12,162 nucleotides of DNA, taken from NCBI GenBank assembly GCA_007123455.1, contig SKKZ01000239.1, positions 1-12,162 of the forward strand, read 5' to 3'. The stretch is from Coriobacteriia bacterium (lineage in GTDB: Bacteria > Actinomycetota > Coriobacteriia > Anaerosomatales > SLCP01). The notes beneath the pieces were generated by a model. It did not search any database and was not told the DNA's origin. It saw only the letters and a program-made list of their open reading frames with translations. Positions 1 through 7,974 of this stretch are shown piece by piece. The translations under genes and the position numbers were made by a program. Within the stretch, counting starts at the first letter, position 1, and each line of letters starts with the position of its first letter.

Positions 1-1459
1 CGACAAGCACGAGCGGCGCCTCCTGGCCGCCGACAAGATCGTCGACGATCCTCGTGAGTCGTCCCTGGTCGATCGGCTTCTCGAGGTAGTTCGCCGCACC
101 GAGCCGCAGGCTGCGCCCCTCGTCGCAGACGATCGAGAGCACTACCACCGGGATCTCCCTGGTGCGCGGGTCGTCCTTGAGCTGATGGAGAAGCGCGAAC
201 CCGTCGTCATCGTCGAGCATGACGTCGAGCGTGATCGCCCGCGGATTGAAACGGAGCGCCTTGCTGTGAGCCTCCGCGGCGTCGCACGCGTACTCGACCT
301 CGTAGCCGCGCTTGCGCAGGTACGTGCCGATGAGATCGCACGTGCTCGCTTCGCGATCGACGACGAGCACGAGCCCGCCGACCGACTCGAGTGGCCCTTC
401 GAGCCGCGGCGTGCGCACGAGCTCGCACGAGGCGACCGGCAGCGAGAACCAGAACCTCGAGCCCTTCGCCGCCTCGCTGTCGCAGCCGACCTCTCCGCCG
501 AGGAGCTCGACGATGCTCTTGCAGATCGAGAGTCCCAGGCCGGTACCACCGATGTCGCGGGTGAGCGAGGAATCGACCCGGTAGAACTTGGTGAACAGGC
601 GCTCCTGGTCTTCTGACGCGATGCCGATACCGGTGTCGGTCACCGACACCACGACCTCCTCGCCGACTTGTCGCGCGTCGATCGTCACCGAGCCCCCGTC
701 CGGCGAGTACTTGATCGCATTGCTCACGAGGTTCATGAGTACCTGGCCGATGCGGTCCCGGTCTCCCGCCGCGCGCGGCAGCGGTTCCTCGGCACGCCAG
801 CTCAGCTCGATATCGGAGGTCGCGGCCACCGCGCGGAACGTGTCGTGTACTCCCTGGATGATCTCGGTCATCTCGAGCGGCTCCACGCGCAGGTGGACTC
901 GCCCTGACTCGATGCGCGAAATGTCGAGGATGTCGTTGATGAGCGACACGAGCCGGTCGGAGTTCTCCTGAACGATGCCGAGGAACTCCCGTTGTATCTC
1001 GTTGATCTCGCCGGCATCACCGTCGACGATGAGGTCAACGTACCCCTTGATCGAGGTGAGCGGCGTTCGCAGCTCGTGCGAGACCATCGACACGAACTCG
1101 TTCTTCATCATCGCCGCTTCGCGCTCGGCCGTGATGTCGCGCACGCTCAAGACGTGCCCTGCCGGCTGCCCGTCGGCGCTGGCGATGCGGTTGAGGCGGG
1201 CCATGAGGACCCTGTGTTCGGGCTCCGAGAGCACGAACTCCTCGGCTACCCCGCTCTCCGGCGGCTCGTCGAGTCCGAGCAGCTCCTGGACATCGACCAC
1301 GGTGTCGATCAGGTCCTCTACGGCGTGCCCGAGCAGGGAAGCCGCAGCCGGATTCACGAGCTCGACTCGGCCTTCGTAATCGAGGACGATCAGCCCGTCT
1401 GCAGTAGCCGCAAGAATCGCTTCGAACCGCTTGCACTCCTGCTGGCTGTGATCCTTCAT
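1..1459 (-). CDS. Hybrid sensor histidine kinase, PAS-HisKA-HATPase-REC (C-terminus beyond window edge)
   Basis: Soluble-looking two-component sensor kinase that would autophosphorylate on His and pass the phosphate to its own receiver; no membrane segment or signal peptide is visible. About 486 residues are in the window. An N-terminal PAS fold (about 10-115, with FEAILAATADGLIVLD) precedes the HisKA H-box SHELRTP (His128). The HATPase domain has the N-box LMNLVSNAIKYSP (about 241), the G1 box DTGIGI (about 275) and GTGLGLS (about 305). A receiver domain follows (about 363-475) with phospho-acceptor Asp412 (TLDVML), Ser441 and Lys460 (LEKP); its first acidic pair reads VVDRE instead of the usual DD. 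The last visible residues, APLVLV, look like the first strand of a second receiver. The ATG at 1459 has no clear ribosome site. An in-frame GTG at 1492 follows a weak G-rich stretch and is an alternative start adding 11 residues. The signal sensed and the target are unknown. Confidence 0.93.
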   Translation of the reverse strand, partial: MKDHSQQECKRFEAILAATADGLIVLDYEGRVELVNPAAASLLGHAVEDLIDTVVDVQELLGLDEPPESGVAEEFVLSEPEHRVLMARLNRIASADGQPAGHVLSVRDITAEREAAMMKNEFVSMVSHELRTPLTSIKGYVDLIVDGDAGEINEIQREFLGIVQENSDRLVSLINDILDISRIESGRVHLRVEPLEMTEIIQGVHDTFRAVAATSDIELSWRAEEPLPRAAGDRDRIGQVLMNLVSNAIKYSPDGGSVTIDARQVGEEVVVSVTDTGIGIASEDQERLFTKFYRVDSSLTRDIGGTGLGLSICKSIVELLGGEVGCDSEAAKGSRFWFSLPVASCELVRTPRLEGPLESVGGLVLVVDREASTCDLIGTYLRKRGYEVEYACDAAEAHSKALRFNPRAITLDVMLDDDDGFALLHQLKDDPRTREIPVVVLSIVCDEGRSLRLGAANYLEKPIDQGRLTRIVDDLVGGQEAPLVLV

Positions 1460-1594
1460 GCTATGCGGTCTGTCGTAGTCGTCTTCAGGCACGCTCAACC
1501 CCCGATACGGCAGAAACCGATATCTACCGGGTTGTTCGACGGCGAACCGCGTGCCCCTGCCTGGTTACGGGAGGAAGCACGGGTGCGCCAGGCC

Positions 1595-2872
1595 CTAGGC
1601 CGCCTCGCGTAGTGGCTCGCGCGTCAGCACGGTGACCGTCCGCGGCGCCGGCGGCTTCGTGATGAGACTCAGCCCCGCGGCCAGCACGCAGAGCACCGCG
1701 GCGACCGCATAGGCCGTCGCGTACGACCCGGTGGTGTCCACGATCGAGCCTGCGCTCATCGAGCCGAAGACGCCTCCCACACCCCATGCGGTGAACACGA
1801 GCCCGTAGTTCACGCCGAGGTGCTTCGTGCCGAAGAAGCCGGCTGTCGTCGAGGGAAAGAGCGAGAGGTTGGCGCCGTAACAGAACCCGACGAACGACGC
1901 GGCGACCGCGAGTGTGACGGGCGCGTCGGCCCGCGGGAGCAGGAGCATGAGTACGGCCTGGAAGGCAAAGACGCCGAACATCGTCTTGAGCCCGCCGATG
2001 CGGTCCGAGACGATGCCGGCAACGATGCGCCCGGCGGCGTTGCCGATGGCGAGCACCGCCACAAGCACGAAGCCCAGCTCCACGCCGGCGAGCTGCTCGG
2101 CGGCGATCTTCGCCATGTGACCGATGATCATGAGTCCCGCGAATGCCGAGCACGCGTACATCAGCCAGAGCAGCACGAATTGGCGGGTGCGCACCATCTC
2201 TCGCCAGTCGTAGTGGTGTGCCTCGGTGGATGAGGGCGACTCCGATGCCCCTGCGACAGCCGCGATCTTGACCGGTGCGGCGGGATTGTAGCCGGGGGGC
2301 GGGTCCGCCAGCAGCTGTGCAAGACCGACGGTGATGACGAGGAACGACCCGCCGAGCACGAAGAATGTCGTGCTTACGCCTGCTCCACCGAGCAGAATAG
2401 AGGTCAGCGGTGCGATGTAGACGCTCGCAAGCCCGAAGCCGCTCACAACGAGTCCGGTGATGAGCCCTTTGCGCTCGGGCGGGAACCATTTGACGGCGGC
2501 GGGTGTCGCGGCCGCGTACCCGAGACCGATGCCGGCACCGGCGAGAACACCGAACCCGAGCACCACCAGTGGCAGCTGATCCGGGCCTGCAAAGCCCACG
2601 ACGATGAGCCCTGCACCGGTGAGAGCCCCGCCAAGGGTGGCGATGACGCGCGGGCCGAACCGGTCCTGGGCGCGTCCCGCAAATACCATCGTCAGCGCAA
2701 ACACGCCCACGGCCACCGCATACGGCAGGCTGGCCGCACCGGCACTCCATCCCCATTCGGCGGTAAGGGTCTTGGCGATGACGCTCCAGGAGTAGAGCAC
2801 TCCGAGCGCGAGGTTGATGCCGAGTCCGGCGAGCGTGACAATCCAGCCACGCCTGGCGGCACTCTGATCCAT
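1595..2872 (-). CDS. MFS transporter, OFA (oxalate/formate antiporter-like) family
   Basis: Twelve-helix inner-membrane transporter of 425 residues. The first helix (GWIVTLAGLGINLALGVLYS followed by W) is typical of the OFA branch of the major facilitator superfamily, whose members move oxalate, formate or other small monocarboxylates. The loop motif between helices 2 and 3 (GRAQDRFGPRVIATLGG) recurs in degenerate form in the second half (GIVSDRIGGLKTM), as expected for the duplicated MFS fold. A polar, proline-rich central loop (PPPGYNPAAP) separates the two halves. The start at 2872 is chosen because GGGAGGGA lies about ten bases upstream; an in-frame ATG at 2965 would add a non-hydrophobic 31-residue tail and is rejected. 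The gene stands alone between the hsp20 terminator and the sensor kinase. The substrate cannot be assigned from sequence. Confidence 0.92.
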   Translation of the reverse strand: MDQSAARRGWIVTLAGLGINLALGVLYSWSVIAKTLTAEWGWSAGAASLPYAVAVGVFALTMVFAGRAQDRFGPRVIATLGGALTGAGLIVVGFAGPDQLPLVVLGFGVLAGAGIGLGYAAATPAAVKWFPPERKGLITGLVVSGFGLASVYIAPLTSILLGGAGVSTTFFVLGGSFLVITVGLAQLLADPPPGYNPAAPVKIAAVAGASESPSSTEAHHYDWREMVRTRQFVLLWLMYACSAFAGLMIIGHMAKIAAEQLAGVELGFVLVAVLAIGNAAGRIVAGIVSDRIGGLKTMFGVFAFQAVLMLLLPRADAPVTLAVAASFVGFCYGANLSLFPSTTAGFFGTKHLGVNYGLVFTAWGVGGVFGSMSAGSIVDTTGSYATAYAVAAVLCVLAAGLSLITKPPAPRTVTVLTREPLREAA

Positions 2873-2880
2873 AACGGTCG

Positions 2881-2888
2881 TCCCTCCC
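2881..2888 (-). promoter_or_regulatory. Ribosome binding site deciding the MFS transporter start
   Basis: GGGAGGGA on the minus strand, nine bases before the ATG at 2872. It supports this start over the longer reading frame from 2965. Confidence 0.75.
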
Positions 2889-2914
2889 GTTTCTGGGTCA
2901 CAGTCCGTGTGAAG

Positions 2915-2951
2915 CAAGCCTTGATCTTCGCGGCCGCTTGGCACATCAAGG
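2915..2951 (-). repeat. Two interleaved inverted repeats in the MFS transporter leader
   Basis: On the plus strand, CCTTGAT (2919-2925) and ATCAAGG (2945-2951) form a perfect 7+7 inverted repeat with a 19-base spacer. CAAGC (2915-2919) and GCTTG (2936-2940) form a second, 5+5 repeat. The arms interleave, so as RNA only one stem could form, or a pseudoknot. The element sits about 45 bases upstream of the transporter ATG and could be an operator or leader structure. No regulator is identified. Confidence 0.4.
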
Positions 2952-3008
2952 AGACAGTATGCCACAAGATATCGGGTCGGCGGCGAGCATCAGCTTCCTC
3001 CGGAAACG

Positions 3009-3040
3009 TGCGAAGCCGGGCGCACCAGCCCGGCTTCGCA
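3009..3040 (-). terminator. Hairpin terminator after hsp20
   Basis: A perfect 12-base-pair stem (TGCGAAGCCGGG with CCCGGCTTCGCA) closes an 8-base loop, starting 22 bases past the hsp20 stop. The U-tract after it on the minus strand is poor (CGTTTCC), so it may be an imperfect intrinsic terminator. It separates hsp20 from the transporter gene. Confidence 0.75.
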
Positions 3041-3062
3041 ACAGAGAGGGCATGAGGAAACG

Positions 3063-3521
3063 CTACTTCTTGCCGACGCTCACCTTGGTGGTCTTGGGCT
3101 TGGCGGCCTCGAGCGCCTTGGGAACGTGCACCTCGAGGATGCCGTCGTTGTACTCGGCATTTATCGAGCCGGGGTCCACGCCCTCGGGCAGGACCATCGA
3201 GCGCTCGAACGAGCCGTAGCTCGACTCACGGATGAGCCAGCCCTCGCCCTCGCGCTCCTCCTCGGCCTTCCGCTCGCCCTTGATGGTGAGCACGCCGTCC
3301 GTGACCTCGATCTCGACCTCATCGGGATCGATCCCGGGCAGCTCGGCATGGACGACAATGTCGTCGCCCTTGCTCTTCACGTCGATCTTGGGCATCCACG
3401 CCACGGCCGCAGCGGACTCGCCGCCACGTCTCTCGGCGCTCCCCATGCGCGTGAAGATGCGGTCCATATCCCGCTGCATGCGCAGCATCTCTCCGAACGG
3501 GTCCCAACGCATGATCGCCAT
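3063..3521 (-). CDS. Hsp20 / alpha-crystallin family small heat-shock protein
   Basis: ATP-independent cytoplasmic holdase that binds unfolding proteins and hands them to DnaK/ClpB; 152 residues, normal for the family. The N-terminal MRWDPFGEMLRMQRDMDRIF resembles the usual start of bacterial Hsp20 proteins. The alpha-crystallin domain covers about residues 42-137, with AELPGIDPDEVEIEV, the variable charged loop KAEEEREGEG, and the conserved end NDGILEVHVPK. The C-terminal VSV (147-149) corresponds to the I-x-I/V oligomerisation motif. The start is secured by a near-perfect ribosome site, GGAGGTGAT (3528-3536), seven bases before the ATG. The 92 bases upstream show neither a convincing HAIR nor CIRCE operator, so its control is not visible here. 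The hairpin at 3009-3040 follows it. Confidence 0.95.
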   Translation of the reverse strand: MAIMRWDPFGEMLRMQRDMDRIFTRMGSAERRGGESAAAVAWMPKIDVKSKGDDIVVHAELPGIDPDEVEIEVTDGVLTIKGERKAEEEREGEGWLIRESSYGSFERSMVLPEGVDPGSINAEYNDGILEVHVPKALEAAKPKTTKVSVGKK

Positions 3522-3613
3522 GGTGACATCACCTCCGTTGTCTTCGGCGCGGCACCGACATGGCGGGCGGCGTCGCGCAGCTAACCAAACGACTATCTGA
3601 ATCGGACACGACG

Positions 3614-3976
3614 CTACTTGTGGGCTGCATCCATCTCGGCGAGCATCGTCCGCAGGACTGGCAGGATCGCAGGCACGCTTGTGCGGACGGCCAACACCAC
3701 CACGTCCTCATTGAGACCGAAGTAGTTGTGCACGATCTTGTCTCGCATCCCCGCAATCCGCTTCCACGGGATGTGCGAGTGCCGCGCAATCCATTCCTCG
3801 GGAACGTGCTTCGACGCTTCGCCGAGAATCATCAGGTTGTACAGCACGCCTCCGCGAACAGGACGCTCTGGATCCAGCAGATCATCGTCGGACACCCCAT
3901 CGGCAAACAGGATGATCCGCTCGCAAGCCTCAACCATGTCCTGCACGTGAGACCCGACGTCACGTTCCCCAGACAC
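3614..3976 (-). CDS. hepT: HEPN-domain toxin, HepT-like (DUF86 family)
   Basis: Predicted ribonuclease toxin of a HEPN/MNT toxin-antitoxin pair, 120 residues from a GTG start. The all-helical HEPN fold carries the hallmark RX4HXY motif as RDKIVHNY: Arg78 and His83 are the predicted catalytic pair, and Tyr85 matches the tyrosine that MNT antitoxins AMPylate to silence HepT in characterised systems. Other family features are the start RDVGSHVQDMVEACERI and the central YNLMILGEASKHVP segment. The GTG start is favoured because AAGGAG lies seven bases upstream; the longer frame from 4039 would overlap the partner by 80 bases and adds an arginine-rich tail unlike the family. The gene overlaps the 3' end of the XRE-MNT gene by 17 bases, implying coupled translation with the antitoxin made first. 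The cellular RNA target is not deducible. Confidence 0.88.
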   Translation of the reverse strand: MSGERDVGSHVQDMVEACERIILFADGVSDDDLLDPERPVRGGVLYNLMILGEASKHVPEEWIARHSHIPWKRIAGMRDKIVHNYFGLNEDVVVLAVRTSVPAILPVLRTMLAEMDAAHK

Positions 3977-4529
3977 GGACTCGCTCCTTGTCCACGTACG
4001 GCTGAACCCGCGGACGCAGGGATGCAAACGAGCCCGCATCGGCCTTGCGCCCGAGAATCTGAGTCAGGTACTCCTCAGAACCGAACACCGTCTCGAGCGT
4101 AGGCTCGGCGACCTCGACGATGAGATCGATATCGCTCTCTGCCGTCTGCTCGCCACGGGCGAAGGACCCGAACACGTCGATGCGCGTCACACCGTAGCGC
4201 TCCTCGAGCTCGTCCGCGTGCGCCCTGATGCGAGCGACGACCTCGCCGAGGTCTCGCGCGGGCGTGACCTCGGTCGCATCCGGCGCCTGGGCTGTCGCCG
4301 CCCCATAGCCCGCGGGCGTCTCCGCTGCCAGCAGCGGCTCACCGGCCACGCCCAGCACCTCGGCAACCCGCGTGAGCCGTGCAAGCGACACGCAGCCGTA
4401 CCGCTCGCGCTCCCAGCGAGCAATCTGCTGTTGGTGCACGCCGAGCTTCACGGCCAGCTCGCGCTGCGTGAGGCCTTGTGCCACACGAGCGGCGACCAGG
4501 GCCTCCCCGATGTCCCGAAGCTGAGTCAT
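3960..4529 (-). CDS. XRE HTH - MNT nucleotidyltransferase fusion, predicted antitoxin and autoregulator
   Basis: A 189-residue two-domain protein. Residues about 5-62 form an XRE/Cro-type helix-turn-helix (GLTQRELAVKLGVHQQQIAR followed by WERE). A variable Ala/Pro-rich linker (about 63-95) follows. The C-terminal half is a minimal nucleotidyltransferase: GSFARGEQTAESDID fits the GSX10DXD signature exactly (Gly121, Ser122, Asp133, Asp135), and Asp164 is a plausible third carboxylate. Stand-alone MNT antitoxins (MntA) neutralise HepT by AMPylating a tyrosine next to its catalytic His, and the downstream HEPN gene has that tyrosine. The HTH would let the same protein repress its own promoter. 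No ribosome site fits the ATG at 4529 (GAGG is only one base away), and the -10 box predicts transcription starting at that A, so a leaderless mRNA is likely. Antitoxin function is inferred from motifs and pairing. Confidence 0.87.
   Translation of the reverse strand: MTQLRDIGEALVAARVAQGLTQRELAVKLGVHQQQIARWERERYGCVSLARLTRVAEVLGVAGEPLLAAETPAGYGAATAQAPDATEVTPARDLGEVVARIRAHADELEERYGVTRIDVFGSFARGEQTAESDIDLIVEVAEPTLETVFGSEEYLTQILGRKADAGSFASLRPRVQPYVDKERVRVWGT
3984..3989 (-). promoter_or_regulatory. Ribosome binding site deciding the hepT GTG start
   Basis: AAGGAG inside the end of the XRE-MNT gene, seven bases before the GTG at 3976. It favours the 120-residue HEPN protein over the 141-residue frame from 4039. 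Confidence 0.7.
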
Positions 4530-4535
4530 GCCTCG

Positions 4536-4564
4536 ATTCTACAACTATTCTGTTGTCAATACAA
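4536..4564 (-). promoter_or_regulatory. Promoter of the XRE-MNT/HEPN operon, predicted leaderless
   Basis: On the minus strand TTGTAT (4564-4559), a 17-base spacer and TAGAAT (4541-4536) form a plausible vegetative promoter; the -10 matches five of six consensus bases and the -35 is weak. A start seven bases past the -10 falls on the A of the ATG at 4529. The overlapping TTGACA (4559-4554) is a better -35 but is only 12 bases from the -10. Confidence 0.5.
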
Positions 4565-4569
4565 CTATT
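4540..4569. repeat. 20-base-period direct repeats overlapping the toxin-antitoxin promoter
   Basis: TACAACTATT occurs at 4540-4549 and again at 4560-4569, exactly 20 bases (about two helical turns) apart. Between them GTTGT (4552-4556) is the inverse of the ACAAC at 4541-4545, and TTGT-CAAT-ACAA (4553-4564) is a second small dyad. The repeats cover both promoter boxes. This is what one expects of an operator for the XRE domain of the adjacent antitoxin; the binding itself is inferred. Confidence 0.6.
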
Positions 4570-4600
4570 TCGATGTCAGCTCAGTACCCGGTTGCGAAAC

Positions 4601-7189
<2,589 letters not shown>

Positions 7190-7198
7190 CGCTCTCAA

Positions 7199-7203
7199 CC
7201 TCC
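7199..7203 (-). promoter_or_regulatory. Ribosome binding site of clpB
   Basis: GGAGG nine bases before the ATG at 7189. Its 5' side is separated by one base from the all-GC hairpin at 7205-7220, so folding there could affect access by ribosomes. Confidence 0.7.
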
Positions 7204-7204
7204 G

Positions 7205-7220
7205 CGGCGCTCCCGCGCCG
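7205..7220 (-). promoter_or_regulatory. clpB leader hairpin 2, beside the ribosome site
   Basis: On the minus strand CGGCGC, loop GGGA, GCGCCG: a perfect six-base-pair GC-only stem ending one base before the clpB ribosome site. It resembles a translational control element. No known RNA family is recognised. Confidence 0.4.
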
Positions 7221-7231
7221 TCACATACTGC

Positions 7232-7248
7232 GACGCCTCCCGGGCGTC
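7232..7248 (-). promoter_or_regulatory. clpB leader hairpin 1
   Basis: On the minus strand GACGCC, loop CGGGA, GGCGTC: a perfect six-base-pair stem 11 bases upstream of hairpin 2 and with a similar GGGA loop. Its loop and 3' arm contain GGGAGG, a ribosome-site-like sequence. Confidence 0.35.
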
Positions 7249-7327
7249 ACCTCTTCACCCGTCAAGTGGGGCCGCTTCCGCTCGCATCGTCCCGCTTCAG
7301 GCGTGACCACACCCATGCCGCGAGCAT

Positions 7328-7393
7328 TCAAAGCGGTCCCCCGGGGATCTCGCCCCGGCGCACCCCCTCGAGCCAGCGTGTGAGTGCCCGCAT
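7328..7393 (-). CDS. Possible 21-residue micro-ORF or leader peptide upstream of clpB
   Basis: The ATG at 7393 lies one base after the stop of the preceding 38-residue ORF and has GGAGG eight bases upstream. It encodes a basic peptide beginning MRALTRWLEGVRRGE and ending at 7328; 16 of 20 codons after the ATG end in G or C. The hairpin at 7341-7358 lies inside it, which would suit a leader-peptide/attenuator arrangement ahead of clpB. Short GC-rich ORFs arise by chance, so this is tentative and no homologue is known to me. Confidence 0.25.
   Translation of the reverse strand: MRALTRWLEGVRRGEIPGGPL
7341..7358 (-). terminator. Possible attenuator or terminator hairpin between hspR and clpB
   Basis: On the minus strand CCGGGG, loop CGAGAT, CCCCGG, followed by a G-rich stretch and then CTTTG. 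The six-base-pair stem is strong but there is no proper U-tract. It could reduce read-through from the dnaK operon into clpB. Confidence 0.3.
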
Positions 7394-7394
7394 C

Positions 7395-7511
7395 CTATCC
7401 GCCTCCGAAAACCTGTATGAGCGCCGGCAGGACGCGTGCAAGCCCGAACGCGACCAGTACCACCACCGCGGCCACGATCCACCACACGCGCGTCCGTGCG
7501 GGATGCGCCAT
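7395..7511 (-). CDS. 38-residue single-span membrane micro-protein, translationally coupled to hspR
   Basis: Not recognised as any known family. The ATG overlaps the hspR stop by one base (TGATG), and a seven-base ribosome site, AAGGAGG (7517-7523), lies five bases upstream, with nearly the same layout as the site for hspR itself. The peptide has a short basic N-terminus (MAHPARTR), one hydrophobic stretch (VWWIVAAVVVLVAFGLA, about residues 9-25), a short amphipathic tail and a Gly-rich end (FGGG). The N-terminal positive charges predict an N-in, C-out membrane orientation. The coupling and ribosome site are seen directly. That it is translated and conserved is inferred, and its role is unknown; its position suggests a link with the heat-shock operon. 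Confidence 0.55.
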   Translation of the reverse strand: MAHPARTRVWWIVAAVVVLVAFGLARVLPALIQVFGGG

Positions 7512-7909
7512 CACGGCCTCCTTGCCAGGGTGCCGCGCCTGACCATCACGATGCCCGTCGCGCACTCGGCACGGACTGCCTCTCCGGCGCGCGCCCGCAA
7601 CTCCTCTGCCTGATGACGGAGCCGCTGCGTCTCATCGCGCAAGCGCACGACTTCACGCTCGAGTTCGAGGATCCGCTCGACACCGGACAGATTGATTCCT
7701 TCCACCTGCGTCAACTGCTGGATAAGTCTCAACTGCTCGATGTCGGCCTCGGAGTACAACCGCGTGTTGCCTGTCGAGCGCTTGGGCGAGATGAGCCGGC
7801 GGCGCTCGTAGATCCGCAGAGTCTGCGGGTGCATGCCCGCGAGCTCAGCGGCGACACTTATCATGTAGAGCGGCCGCTGTTTGTCGGTCCTCGGTCGCCT
7901 TGTGGCCAC
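7511..7909 (-). CDS. hspR: HspR, MerR-family heat-shock repressor
   Basis: DNA-binding repressor of the dnaK operon and other heat-shock genes; in studied actinobacteria it binds HAIR inverted repeats with DnaK as co-repressor. It has 132 residues from a GTG start. A MerR winged helix-turn-helix covers about residues 13-82 (YMISVAAELAGMHPQTLRIY and NTRLYSEADIEQLRLIQQL), including the family signature HPQTLRIYE and the HspR-typical EGINLSGVERILELE. A coiled-coil region follows (about 80-115, REVVRLRDETQRLRHQAEEL), then a short basic tail. The GTG at 7909 is preferred because AAGGAGG lies five bases upstream; an in-frame ATG at 7942 has no ribosome site. It is the last long gene of dnaK-grpE-dnaJ-hspR, 65 bases after dnaJ, so repressor and co-repressor come from one operon and can form a feedback loop. 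Confidence 0.95.
   Translation of the reverse strand: MATRRPRTDKQRPLYMISVAAELAGMHPQTLRIYERRRLISPKRSTGNTRLYSEADIEQLRLIQQLTQVEGINLSGVERILELEREVVRLRDETQRLRHQAEELRARAGEAVRAECATGIVMVRRGTLARRP
7517..7523 (-). promoter_or_regulatory. Ribosome binding site of the 38-residue membrane micro-ORF
   Basis: AAGGAGG located within the last codons of hspR, five bases before the ATG at 7511. A match this strong, at ideal spacing and at the end of a gene, is the main evidence that the micro-ORF is translated. Confidence 0.6.
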
Positions 7910-7914
7910 TCCTG

Positions 7915-7921
7915 CCTCCTT
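7915..7921 (-). promoter_or_regulatory. Ribosome binding site deciding the hspR GTG start
   Basis: AAGGAGG, five bases before the GTG at 7909. It favours this start over the ATG at 7942. Confidence 0.75.
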
Positions 7922-7974
7922 CCCGATCAACGGCTCCCGCATCGTGCGGCGGAACCCGATACTCTACGTGTACC

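Noticed and set aside
2873..2965. 31-residue N-terminal extension of the MFS transporter
   Set aside because: It is polar and unlike OFA proteins, covers the inverted repeats and ribosome site, and the start at 2872 has a good GGGAGGGA.
3977..4039. Longer HEPN protein starting at 4039
   Set aside because: It adds an Arg-rich tail unlike the family and overlaps the antitoxin gene by 80 bases; the GTG at 3976 has AAGGAG at proper distance.
4536..4559. TTGACA paired with TAGAAT before the XRE-MNT gene
   Set aside because: The two boxes are only 12 bases apart, too close for a vegetative promoter; TTGTAT at 17 bases was preferred.
7246..7266. HAIR-like site before clpB
   Set aside because: The CGTCAAG half-site resembles the one at dnaK, but the partner half GTCACCT matches only two of seven positions. 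The TTGACG there also has no -10 box at usable spacing.
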